Under the pieces are notes generated by a model. It was not told the origin of the DNA. It searched no databases and was given only the letters and a program-made list of their open reading frames with translations. The position numbers and the translations under genes were made by a program. From Candidatus Intricatilinea gracilis (GTDB taxonomy: Bacteria; Pseudomonadota; Gammaproteobacteria; Burkholderiales; Burkholderiaceae_C), in NCBI GenBank assembly GCA_016702605.1, contig JADJDQ010000015.1, positions 1-22,487 on the forward strand: a stretch of DNA of 22,487 bases, read 5' to 3'. This document shows, in pieces, positions 14,978 to 22,480 of this stretch (positions are counted from its first letter, which is position 1; every line of letters begins with the position of its first letter).

Positions 14978-16588
14978 TTGAGTTCAGTCAACCCATCACC
15001 CAGCCAGACCGGCCACTTGCCCGACACCTCGGGCAGCCACTCGGGCGACGCCGTGCTACCGACACCACACCAGCCCCTGGCCGGTGACACCTCGACCCCG
15101 GCCTATGCCGAGCTGGTGGACCGGTTCATTCGCCACTATCACTTCAAGCACCTGGGCGACATCTGCAGCTGGGACCGCTCGGCCATGATGCCGCCCAAAG
15201 GCAACGAGGCCCGAGCCGCCGCGCTGGCAGAACTCGACCAGTTGCTGCACGGCCTGCTCACCGACCCGGCCCTGCAGCCGCTGCTGGCTGGCGCCGCCGC
15301 CGAGCCGCTGAACGACCTGCAACGCGCCAACCTGCGCGAGATGCGCCGCGCCTGGCTGACCAGCAACGCCCTGCCCACCGAGCTGGTGCAGCGCCGCAGC
15401 CTGGCCACCGCGCGATGTGAACACGCCTGGCGCAGCCAGCGCCCCGCCAACGACTGGGCCGGCTACGCCACCAACCTGCGCCCGGTGCTCGACCTGGTGC
15501 GTGAAGAGTCGCGCCTGTACGGTCAGGCGCTCGGCATCCATCCCTACGACGCGTTGATGGACCTGTACGAGCCCGGCCTGACCCGAGCCGCCGTCGACCG
15601 TGTCTTCGACCCGCTGCGCCACTGGCTGCCGCCCCTCATCCAGCAGGTGCTGGCGCGCCAGGCCGAACACGACGCCGCCCAACCCCTGCTGCGCCCGGTC
15701 GGCCCGTTTGCCGTCGACCGCCAGCGTGAACTGAGCCTGGCCGTGATGCGCAAGCTCGGCTTCGACTTCGACGCGGGCCGGCTCGATGTGAGTGCCCACC
15801 CGTTTTCGGGCGGTGTGCCCGAAGACGTGCGTATCACCACGCGTTACCGCGACGACGACCTGCTGCCCAGCCTGATGGGCACCATCCACGAAACCGGCCA
15901 CGCCCGTTACGAGCAGAACCTGCCGCGCGCCTGGCTGGGTCAGCCGGTCGGCAGCTCGCGCTCGATGGGCATCCACGAAAGCCAGAGCCTCTCGTTCGAG
16001 ATGCAACTCGGCTGCCACCCCGGCTTCGTCCAGGGCCTGGCGCCATTGGTCGCCCAGTTTTTTGGTGACCAGCCGGCCTTTGCGCCCGCCAACCTGGCGC
16101 GCCTGCTCACCCGCGTGGCGCCCGGCAAGATCCGCGTCGACGCCGACGAGGTCACCTACCCCGCCCACGTGCTGCTGCGGTACGACATCGAACGCGCCCT
16201 CATCGTCGGCGACGCCGAAGTCGACGACATCCCCGCCCTGTGGGACGAGAAGATGGCCGCGCTGCTGGGCGTCGACACCCGCAGCGACTACCGCAACGGC
16301 CCCATGCAGGACGTGCACTGGTCCGGCGGCGCCTTCGGTTATTTCCCCTGCTACACCCTGGGCGCCATGTACGCCGCGCAGTGGTTTGCCACGCTCAGGC
16401 GTGAATGCCCGACCCTGGACGAACGTATTGCCGCCGGTGATCTGAAGCCGGTGTTCGACTGGTTGAACCGCAACATCTGGCAGCAGGCCTCACGCTGGAG
16501 CAGCGCCGAACTGGCCGTGCGCGCCAGCGGCAGCGAACTGGATGTGGCGCATTACCGCGCGCATCTTGAGCGGCGGTATCTGGGGTGA
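14978..16588 (+). CDS. Carboxypeptidase M32 (thermostable carboxypeptidase 1 family)
   Basis: M32 enzymes are cytoplasmic metallocarboxypeptidases with broad specificity. The zinc motif HETGH is at residues 304-308 and the third ligand Glu334 is in GIHESQSLSFEMQLG. Later family motifs are ADEVTYPAHVLLRYDIERAL and GGAFGYFPCYTLG. The product is 536 aa from TTG 14978, chosen because GGAG lies 6 bases upstream; no ATG is near. A TTG at 14936 is less well supported. The first 45 residues (Ser/Thr/Pro-rich) precede the conserved AYAELVDRFIRHYHF, so the N-terminus is about 30 residues longer than usual. The 85-bp gap after the membrane-protein gene shows nothing else. Confidence 0.93.
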   Translation: MSSVNPSPSQTGHLPDTSGSHSGDAVLPTPHQPLAGDTSTPAYAELVDRFIRHYHFKHLGDICSWDRSAMMPPKGNEARAAALAELDQLLHGLLTDPALQPLLAGAAAEPLNDLQRANLREMRRAWLTSNALPTELVQRRSLATARCEHAWRSQRPANDWAGYATNLRPVLDLVREESRLYGQALGIHPYDALMDLYEPGLTRAAVDRVFDPLRHWLPPLIQQVLARQAEHDAAQPLLRPVGPFAVDRQRELSLAVMRKLGFDFDAGRLDVSAHPFSGGVPEDVRITTRYRDDDLLPSLMGTIHETGHARYEQNLPRAWLGQPVGSSRSMGIHESQSLSFEMQLGCHPGFVQGLAPLVAQFFGDQPAFAPANLARLLTRVAPGKIRVDADEVTYPAHVLLRYDIERALIVGDAEVDDIPALWDEKMAALLGVDTRSDYRNGPMQDVHWSGGAFGYFPCYTLGAMYAAQWFATLRRECPTLDERIAAGDLKPVFDWLNRNIWQQASRWSSAELAVRASGSELDVAHYRAHLERRYLG

Positions 16589-16594
16589 GGCTGG

Positions 16595-16638
16595 GCCGCC
16601 TTGATCGAGCTACGTATGTCCATCCTTGGCAAGGCGGC
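16595..16638. terminator. Inverted repeat after the M32 gene
   Basis: GCCGCCTTG (16595-16603) and CAAGGCGGC (16630-16638) are exact complements, 26 bases apart, just after the carboxypeptidase stop. It may end that transcript. It also marks the left edge of the lower-GC islet. There is no T-run. Confidence 0.3.
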
Positions 16639-16729
16639 GCGCAATTAACAGAATGCAGATCGGCACACCGCAACTGACGGCGAACTAATAACTGGGCACG
16701 CGTACAGTCAACGATCGGGGAAGGTCAAA

Positions 16730-17147
16730 GTGCGACAAGAAAATGACCCATTTGGAAGCAAATCAGTTGCTTCCGAACTCGCCTGTGATGCTCGGCGTGA
16801 GGCTCGAGCCACAGCAGGAGTAAGGATAGGTACCGAATCTCGCAACCTCCAAAGATTCTGCCGCGTGCTCCCAGGCCCTTCCGCTCTTCCGTTCGCTGGG
16901 CCGGTGTCGCATTTGCAATCTTGCTTGCGACTAGCTACCTGGCATTGGTTTCCTGCGGAAGGCTCGCATGCCTACCAAAAACTCCGAGCTTTGCACGCGA
17001 GGTCATTGCTTGGATAATTTTTTCGGGTTTCCCGTGGGTTGCGCTTTTCAGGCGCTACTGAAATAGTCGGACATTGCTCTAATAGTTGCAAGCCGGGGCC
17101 TACTGGGGGAATATTTCGTCTGGCGCTGGTCTTTCAATAAGAGGTGA
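16730..17147 (+). pseudogene. Possible remnant of a small membrane-protein gene
   Basis: A GTG at 16730 follows a good ribosome site (GGGGAAGG) and a nearby ATG at 16743 opens a 26-codon frame. The most protein-like sequence, however, is in the third frame, open from 16801 to a TGA at 17059-17061 and lacking a start. It reads FRSSVRWAGVAFAILLATSY then LALVSCG, and later REVIAWIIFSGFPWVALFRRY, which would be two membrane segments. A further stretch, DIALIVASRGLLGEYFVWRW, continues in yet another frame to TGA 17145-17147. One stop change and at least one frameshift would join them. This could also be chance, since no family is recognised. Confidence 0.25.
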
Positions 17148-17607
17148 GTTGCTCGTTTCTTGCCTGGAGGCGCGTGAAGTGCTTAGGATACAGGAGATTC
17201 TTTGGCTTTTCCAGTTGCCGCCTGCCGCAGCGGCATTGAAAGAGCAAGTCGCCCATCTTCAGGCCGGGATTGGCCAAGTCCTGGTACTGAGTGGTTCTGT
17301 TCGCTTTGCATTGGATCTTTCTGGTTAAATCGCTTTTATACCAGTCTCGCAGGCAATGGCCGGCCATCGGTCCCTCGAACGGTTTGTCACCGTAGCTAAT
17401 GAGTGGAACTGTGTTGGCCATTTCATTGATCCCGCTGGGTATCTGCGAATTTTCGCCGCCGGCACCGCCCGAACAAAGAATCTCCGTGCAATCGATTTGC
17501 CTGACATCACTTACCTCATGGTTTGCGTCTGCGTCCAGAAGCAGTGCCGGGTTAGCGGCACTTCGCTGCAACGCTCTGCGCCTTCTCCCATCGTTCGATT
17601 TTGACAT
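17134..17607 (-). CDS. Hypothetical Cys-rich 157-aa protein
   Basis: The longest uninterrupted - strand frame in the islet, ATG 17607 to TGA 17134. The product begins MSKSNDGRRRRALQRSAANP, has no signal peptide or membrane segment, and carries several cysteines, including a CRCGRR motif in its last third (GDLLFQCRCGRRQLEKPKN). I recognise no family. Codon positions look moderately coding-like, and an internal ATG (Met63) before ANTVPLISYGDKPFEG is another possible start. Competing + strand frames over the same bases are shorter. It may be a genuine orphan or part of a decayed gene. Confidence 0.3.
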   Translation of the reverse strand: MSKSNDGRRRRALQRSAANPALLLDADANHEVSDVRQIDCTEILCSGGAGGENSQIPSGINEMANTVPLISYGDKPFEGPMAGHCLRDWYKSDLTRKIQCKANRTTQYQDLANPGLKMGDLLFQCRCGRRQLEKPKNLLYPKHFTRLQARNEQLTSY

Positions 17608-17797
17608 GTGGTTATCCGCTACCTTGGCAGTCTTTCATAGTTGCCGACTTTGAGGAGACTGGGTTGGTTCGGGTGCGCTAGGTATCGCCGTACCCTGGCT
17701 GAGGATGTTGCCCAGATCGCAAGTTCCCAAACGCCGTCTTGCGGCTGGAATTAGTTCACGCCCTAATTGATAAAGCGAAGCGCGGCGCGAATCGCGC

Positions 17798-18172
17798 TTA
17801 GGCCGGTAAACGTCCCCCATCAACCAATCGCCAGCTATCAAAATGAGCAAACAATCTGTTCAGGCGCTGCTCCGCCTCATCCCGCCAGCTGCCAGGTAAA
17901 CGGAATTCGGTTTCGGGATCTTCGAGAGGCCGTCCAACCTGCTTGGTATAGGCTGCTGAAGACGTTTGCATGGCCGACCCGCCGCAATAGTCAAGTACTA
18001 CGGCATCCTGCTCTCGCGCCGAAGAAGGTCCAGTTCGCCAGGGTGAGCCTGAAGGCGCCCACTACCTGACCCTCGAACTTGGTATCAGGCAATTCAAAGA
18101 TCTGGCCACACCTTTGGTTTTCTCGCCAGGTGCGGGCAAGCGGGCCATATCAAGTTGCTGTCGCTCGCTCAT
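17798..18172 (-). pseudogene. Frameshifted remnant of an unidentified ~124-aa protein gene
   Basis: ATG 18172 has AGGGGA 5-6 bases upstream and starts MSERQQL. Near 18150 the protein-like reading moves to another frame, YGPLARTWRENQ then GQIFELPDTKFEGQVVG and LTLANWTFF. Near 18015 it moves again, to AREQDAVVLDYCGG and then GRPLEDPETEFRLPGSW, DEAEQRLNRLFAHF and SWRLVDGGRLPA, ending at TAA 17800-17798. One missing base and one extra base would restore one frame of 125 codons with net shift zero. I do not recognise the family. An uninterrupted 100-codon frame also runs on the + strand (17767-18069), but its product looks less protein-like. Confidence 0.4.
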
Positions 18173-18249
18173 GTGGTCCCCTAGTCAAAAACTAGGCTGA
18201 ATATCTGCCACGTACTCTGATGGCTGGTGACAGGCGGATTCATGACGTT

Positions 18250-19401
18250 TCACTTCGCCAGCTCGACCACTCGTTGCAACACCCGCAGCGGCGCTTGCCA
18301 ACTCGTGTCCTGGTTGTATTGGCCGGCGGTGACCACGACGACCAGATCCAGGTCGGACACGAGAAAGATGCGTTGGCCGCCGTTGCCGAAGGCGGCGATG
18401 TAGGGGTGGCGCGCCTGGTCGGCGTCGACGGTGCCGCGCCACCACAAGCGGGCGTAACGCAGCCGGCCGGCGGGCAGGCGGTCTCGTGTCATCTGGACGA
18501 TCCAGTCGGCTGAGACCAGCTGGCGGCCGTTCCAGCGGCCGCGGTCGAGCACCAGGCGGCCGATCCGGGCCATGTCGCGAGGGCGCAGGCGCAGGCCGCC
18601 GTAAGGAGTGACACGGCCGGTGCGGTCGCGCCGCCATTCGGTGCGGCGAATGTCGAGTGGCTTGAACAACACCTCGTCGGCGTAACGTTCGAGCGGCTTG
18701 TGAGTGGCGCGGGCGATCACTTCGCCGAGCAGGGCGACGCCGCCGCCGTTGTAGTTGAAGACCGAGCCGGGCTCGTCCGCCAGGTCGCGGTCGAGCACGT
18801 AGCGGTCGGGGTCGAGGGTGAAACGCATGCGGGTTTCGCTGTTGCCGGGGCGCAGGTAGCTGCCGGATTCGTCCCACGCCAGGCCGGACGACATGCCCAG
18901 CAGGTGAGCCAGCGTGATGCGCGCCTTGGCTGTGGCTGCGAGGTCGGCGTGTTCGGGGAAGTGATCGAGCACCGGCATGTCGATGCTGGCGATCCGGCCC
19001 TGGTCCAGCGCGATGCCGGTGAGTAGTGCCACCACACTCTTGGTGACCGAGCGCACGTCGTGCAGGTCGTGCGGGGTGAAGCTGGCGCTGCGGCCCCACA
19101 GGGATGCATTGGGGTGGTCGGTGCCGTCGAAGTAGGCCTCGGCCTGCAGCAGGCCGTGCTGCTCGACGACGACGCCGTGCAGATTGACGTCGGGCGTGGC
19201 CAGGCGCAGCACAGCGGCGCACAGGGCATCGACGTCGATGGTGGTGTCTGCCGCCGCGGTGGCAAGGCGCGCACCGTCGTCGATGGGTGTCGGTTTGCCG
19301 CAGCTGGATGCGGCCCAGCCGGGCTGGGTCAGCAGCATCAGCAACACCATCACCAGCACGCACCAGCCCGGCCGGGCCGCGCTACGGGCGGTCGTGTTCA
19401 C
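18250..19401 (-). CDS. Secreted serine hydrolase (beta-lactamase/esterase class C fold)
   Basis: The 383-aa product belongs to the COG1680-type serine hydrolases. A signal peptide covers about residues 1-30 (hydrophobic VLVMVLLMLL, cleavage near GWA/AS), so it is exported. The nucleophile motif is SVTK at 118-121 and the second motif is FNYNGGG with Tyr217. The third region is probably FGNGGQRIFL, with GGQ where beta-lactamases have KTG. This combination is closer to 6-aminohexanoate-dimer hydrolase and esterase-like members than to true beta-lactamases. Substrate unknown. The start is a GTG at 19401; no strong ribosome site. It begins 19 bp after the CusF-like gene on the same strand, so they may be co-transcribed. 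Confidence 0.85.
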   Translation of the reverse strand: MNTTARSAARPGWCVLVMVLLMLLTQPGWAASSCGKPTPIDDGARLATAAADTTIDVDALCAAVLRLATPDVNLHGVVVEQHGLLQAEAYFDGTDHPNASLWGRSASFTPHDLHDVRSVTKSVVALLTGIALDQGRIASIDMPVLDHFPEHADLAATAKARITLAHLLGMSSGLAWDESGSYLRPGNSETRMRFTLDPDRYVLDRDLADEPGSVFNYNGGGVALLGEVIARATHKPLERYADEVLFKPLDIRRTEWRRDRTGRVTPYGGLRLRPRDMARIGRLVLDRGRWNGRQLVSADWIVQMTRDRLPAGRLRYARLWWRGTVDADQARHPYIAAFGNGGQRIFLVSDLDLVVVVTAGQYNQDTSWQAPLRVLQRVVELAK

Positions 19402-19420
19402 GGATGGAGCGCGCCCCGCC

Positions 19421-19720
19421 TCAGGGCAGGCGGTCGAGTTTGGTCAGCACGAAATATCCGTCGACCTTGTCGGCCTCGAAGCGCACCTTGTCACCCACCT
19501 TGTAACGCTCGGCCCAGCTCGGGTCGGCCAGGCGGAAGGTCATGCTCATGGCGGGCATGTCGAGGTTCTTGATTGGGCCGTGGCGCAGCGTGATGCGGTG
19601 CTGCACCTTGTCGACCTTGGTGACTTCGCCGTCGACCGGTTGAGCACGGGCCACACCTGCCAGGCCGGCGGTGGCCAGGGCGATCAGCAGGACAAGGGCG
19701 CGAGAGGTGAGTCTGTTCAT
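19421..19720 (-). CDS. CusF-like periplasmic copper-binding protein
   Basis: The 99-aa product has a signal peptide (ALVLLIALATAGLAGVARA, cleavage near residue 26) and a CusF-type beta-barrel domain. The metal site pattern HGPIKNLDMPAMSMTF holds the His and the two Met ligands of CusF. At the position of the E. coli Trp that caps Cu(I) (NWPEMTM) this protein has Met. Such proteins shuttle or buffer copper or silver in the periplasm. The start ATG 19720 was chosen over an in-frame ATG at 19801, since it places the signal peptide at the N-terminus. No efflux genes (CusCBA) are adjacent. Confidence 0.85.
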   Translation of the reverse strand: MNRLTSRALVLLIALATAGLAGVARAQPVDGEVTKVDKVQHRITLRHGPIKNLDMPAMSMTFRLADPSWAERYKVGDKVRFEADKVDGYFVLTKLDRLP

Positions 19721-20095
19721 GATGGTCCGGGTAGGGGCGCCACGGCGTAGCTGGTCATGCGGGACAACTTTGTGCATGAGGCGTGGAGGGATTGTGCACA
19801 AGCTGTGAATTCACGCTGCCCAAGTGGCCCCAGGGTTGTGGACAAGCGGTGCGTGAGTCTGTTCGCAAACTGGTGAACCGTTCGTGAACGACGCGCCGCG
19901 TCTGTCCACAACCCTGTGGATGGCTTGTGCAGCAGCAGTGGGTGGCCGGTGCACAAGGGTTGTCCCTAGAATCCGCCAGCCCTGGCCGCCGCAGTTCGTT
20001 ACACCGAGCCCGCGCACCAGCCCACCTGCCCCCGCGACCCCGCCCGCCCCCCGCCCCCATACGCCCCCATACGCATCAGCACGCATCGACACGCC
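19721..20095. other. 375-bp intergenic region with clustered DnaA-box-like sites
   Basis: Between the CusF-like gene and argB lie at least seven 9-mers resembling the DnaA box TT(A/G)TNCACA within 19770-19956. Two are full matches: TTGTGCACA (19792-19800, +) and TTGTCCACA (19837-19845, -). Two have one mismatch: CTGTCCACA (19902-19910, +) and TTGTGCACC (19948-19956, -). Three have two mismatches, at 19770, 19915 and 19925. Two palindromes, TTGTGCACAA (19792-19801) and GTGAATTCAC (19805-19814), are adjacent. No AT-rich unwinding element and no dnaA, dnaN or parAB gene is present, so this is not shown to be oriC. Confidence 0.55.
19967..19972 (+). promoter_or_regulatory. Candidate -10 element for argB
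   Basis: TAGAAT (five of six to TATAAT) lies at the right edge of the DnaA-box-like cluster and 124 bp before the argB ATG. No good -35 is seen at 17 bp. If used, the leader would be about 115 bases, ending in a C-rich stretch. Confidence 0.4.
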
Positions 20096-21004
20096 ATGAG
20101 CCACCACACCGCCCCCGTCGACCTGAGCCACATCACCCCGCGCGAGCAGGCCGAGATCCTGGCGCAGGCGCTGCCCTACATCCGCAAGTTCCACGGCAAG
20201 ACCCTGGTCATCAAATACGGCGGCAACGCCATGACCGACCCGGAACTGCAGGCCGACTTTGCCGAAGACGTGGTGCTGCTCAAGCTGGTGGGCATGAACC
20301 CGGTGGTGGTGCATGGCGGTGGCCCGCAGATCGACCAGGCGCTGAACCGCCTGGGCAAGAAGGGCACCTTCATCCAGGGCATGCGTGTCACCGACGCCGA
20401 GACCATGGAAGTCGTCGAATGGGTGCTGGCCGGTGAGGTTCAGCAAGACATCGTCGGCCTCATCAACGCTGCCGGCGGCAAGGCCGTGGGCCTGACCGGG
20501 CGCGACGGCGGCCTGATCCGCGCCAAGAAGCTCAAGCTGCTCGACAAGGACGACCCGAGCAAGGAACACGACGTCGGCCAGGTCGGCGACATCGAGTCCA
20601 TCGACCCCAGCGTGGTGAAGGCACTGCAGGACGACGCCTTCATCCCGGTCGTCAGCCCGATCGGTTTTGGTGAACACAACGAGAGCTACAACATCAACGC
20701 CGACCTGGTGGCCGCCAAACTCGCCACCGTGCTCAAGGCCGAAAAACTCGTGATGTTGACCAACATCCGCGGCGTGCTCGACAAGGCCGGCGAACTGCTC
20801 ACCGAACTCACCCCGCGCCAGATCGACGATCTGATCGCCGACGGCACCATCAGCGGCGGCATGTTGCCCAAACTCGCCGGCGCCATCGACGCCGCCAAGA
20901 GCGGCGTCAACGCCGTGCACGTGGTCGATGGCCGAGTGCCGCACGCCATGCTGCTCGAGATCCTGACCGACCAGGCCTACGGGACGATGATCAGGTCGCA
21001 TTGA
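20096..21004 (+). CDS. argB: ArgB, N-acetylglutamate kinase
   Basis: ArgB phosphorylates N-acetyl-L-glutamate in the second step of arginine synthesis. The product is 302 aa, typical of the arginine-inhibited long form. Key residues are Lys40 in VIKYGGNAM, the glycine loop VVHGGGPQID (71-80), the substrate region NINADLVAAKLA, and the C-terminal GGMLPKLAGAIDAAKSGV. The N-terminal helix (about 1-30, with ALPYIRKFHGKT) is the segment used for hexamer formation and arginine feedback in this form. ATG 20096 is the only sensible start; no strong ribosome site is visible. It stands alone, about 100 bp before the Uma2 gene. Confidence 0.97.
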   Translation: MSHHTAPVDLSHITPREQAEILAQALPYIRKFHGKTLVIKYGGNAMTDPELQADFAEDVVLLKLVGMNPVVVHGGGPQIDQALNRLGKKGTFIQGMRVTDAETMEVVEWVLAGEVQQDIVGLINAAGGKAVGLTGRDGGLIRAKKLKLLDKDDPSKEHDVGQVGDIESIDPSVVKALQDDAFIPVVSPIGFGEHNESYNINADLVAAKLATVLKAEKLVMLTNIRGVLDKAGELLTELTPRQIDDLIADGTISGGMLPKLAGAIDAAKSGVNAVHVVDGRVPHAMLLEILTDQAYGTMIRSH

Positions 21005-21103
21005 GCGGGCGGTTCAGGCACCTGTCCGCAGGTCGCCGCACCGGTCACGTGCCGGGTTGGCCCGCTACCATCGACAGGTCGCCACCTGTTTGCGTGGACT
21101 GCC

Positions 21104-21715
21104 ATGTCCGTCCCCCTGCCCGCCGCTCGTTTCAGCCGTGCCGACTACTTCGAGTGGGAGGCGCTGCAGGTCGACAAGAACGAATACCTGGCCGGCGAGG
21201 TGTTCGCCATGGTCGGGGCGCGGCAAGCACATGTGCTGGTGGCGGGTGCCCTGTTCGCCCGATTTCGCGAGCACCTGCGTGGCACCCGTTGCCGGGCTTA
21301 TGGCGCCGACATGAAACTCGAGGTGGTCGCGGCCGACGCCGTGTTCTACCCCGACGTGATGGTGAGCTGCGACGAGGCAGATCGCCAGCGTGACCTGGCG
21401 CTGCAGGCGCCCAAACTCATCGTCGAGGTGTTGTCGGATTCCACTGCCGCCTACGACCGCGGCGCCAAGTTCGCCGCCTACCGCAAGCTCGACTCATTGC
21501 ACGAATATCTGCTGGTCGACATCGACGCCCGCCGGCTCGAACTGTTCCGCCGCGAACCGGTCGGCTGGGTGTTGCACGAGCCGGCGGGTGCCAACAATCC
21601 CGTGGGCGCCGATGCAACCGGCGCCCCGGCCGAGCCCGCGACTGTCGTGTTGCACCTGGCCAGCATCGGGCTCGACCTCACCGGCGCCGACGCCTTCGGC
21701 GACCTGCAGGAATGA
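21104..21715 (+). CDS. Uma2-family (DUF820) predicted PD-(D/E)XK nuclease
   Basis: The 203-aa product starts with the family pattern SRADYFEWEALQVDKNEYLAGE written here in pieces: SRADYFEWEA, then KNEYLAGEVFAM. Candidate catalytic residues are Glu27, Asp84 in FYPDVMVSC, Glu108 in LIVEVLSDST, and Lys122 in DRGAKFAAYRKL. These fit the restriction-endonuclease-like fold assigned to Uma2. The biological role is unknown; copies are abundant in cyanobacteria and scattered in Burkholderiales. ATG 21104. The stop overlaps the next ATG (ATGA at 21712), so it is translationally coupled to the HAD gene. The 99 bp before it hold small inverted repeats around ACCTG/CAGGT. Confidence 0.88.
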   Translation: MSVPLPAARFSRADYFEWEALQVDKNEYLAGEVFAMVGARQAHVLVAGALFARFREHLRGTRCRAYGADMKLEVVAADAVFYPDVMVSCDEADRQRDLALQAPKLIVEVLSDSTAAYDRGAKFAAYRKLDSLHEYLLVDIDARRLELFRREPVGWVLHEPAGANNPVGADATGAPAEPATVVLHLASIGLDLTGADAFGDLQE

Positions 21716-22480
21716 GGCGCGCCCGAACGCAGGCCCCGCGCAGCCACCACGCAGACACCGTCTGGCTCTTCGACCTCGACAACACCCTGCACGACGCGGG
21801 CGCCTACGTCTTCGGTGCGCTCAACGTGTCGATGAGTGCCTACGTGGCCCAGGCTGTGGGTGTCGACAAGGCCCGGGCGGACGAACTGCGACGGCATTAC
21901 TGGCGCTTGTACGGCGCCACGTTGCTGGGCCTGATGCGCCACCACGGCGTGAAGCCGGCGCACTTTCTGCACGAGACGCATCATCTGCCGGGGCTGGAGG
22001 CCAGCCTGAGCGCGCATGCGCACGACGTGGCAGCGCTGCGCCGCCTGCCCGGGCGCAAGGTCATCGTCACCAACGCGCCGCTGGCGTATGCGCGGCGGGT
22101 GCTGGTCGGCCTGGGGCTGCTGGGCCTGTTCGACGGCGTGATCTCGATCGAGCAGATGACCATGTTCGGCCACCTGCGTCCCAAGCCCGATGCCCGCATG
22201 TTGCGGGCGCTGGCGGTCAAGCTGAAGGTGCCGCCCCGCCGCTGCGTGCTGGTGGAAGACACACTGGTGCATCAAAAGGCCGCCCGGCGCGTCGGCATGG
22301 CCACGGTGTGGATGCAGCGCTGGACGCGCCAACACGCATGGGCCGGAAGTTGGCGTTTACCTACATCGCAAGCCCAGTTACGTGTCTGCCAGAATCCGGC
22401 GCTTGCAGGCCCTGTGCTCGCTGCGCCTCACGTCTGCCACGCCGCCGCGCCACTCGCCCGATTCACCACCTTGCCGCTGA
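21712..22480 (+). pseudogene. HAD-superfamily pyrimidine 5'-nucleotidase, frameshifted near its C-terminus
   Basis: The frame from ATG 21712 encodes a HAD phosphatase: motif I WLFDLDNTL (Asp21, Asp23), motif II VIVTNAP (Thr120), motif III LRPKPD (Lys158), motif IV LVEDT (Glu182, Asp183). This is the pyrimidine 5'-nucleotidase type usual beside argB and slmA. After Arg206 the frame turns atypical and stays open to the window end. In the next frame the bases read NTHGPEVGVYLHRKPSYV followed by SARIRRLQAL, which is the expected family C-terminus, ending at TGA 22478-22480. One extra C in the CC at 22329-22330 explains it; removing it gives 255 aa. It may be a sequencing error, or a real mutation leaving the core motifs intact. 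Confidence 0.8.

Larger units (their letters stand above)
16589..18249. other. Lower-GC islet without a clean gene
   Basis: About 1.66 kb between the M32 gene and the serine hydrolase is visibly less GC-rich than the rest (T-runs such as the one near 17018, many A/T third positions). No open frame matches a family I recognise. Pieces of coding-like sequence occur in shifting frames on both strands (listed separately). The stretch 16640-16730 and the stretch 18060-18249 outside those pieces show only small inverted repeats, for example CCTAGT/ACTAGG at 18180-18185 and 18191-18196. The most economical reading is decayed horizontally acquired DNA, but no transposase, integrase, tRNA or flanking repeat is seen. 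Confidence 0.6.

Noticed and set aside
16640..16730. An integron attC or insertion-sequence end at the islet's left edge
   Set aside because: No GTTRRRY/RYYYAAC core pair, no terminal inverted repeats matched at the right edge, and no transposase or integrase fragment was recognised.
17767..18069. A 100-codon + strand frame opposite the 17798-18172 remnant
   Set aside because: TTG start with no ribosome site, product lacks protein-like patterning; the - strand segments look better, though the choice is not certain.
19721..20095. Calling the DnaA-box-like region oriC
   Set aside because: No AT-rich unwinding region and no dnaA, dnaN, gyrB or parAB neighbour within view; only the box cluster itself is supported.
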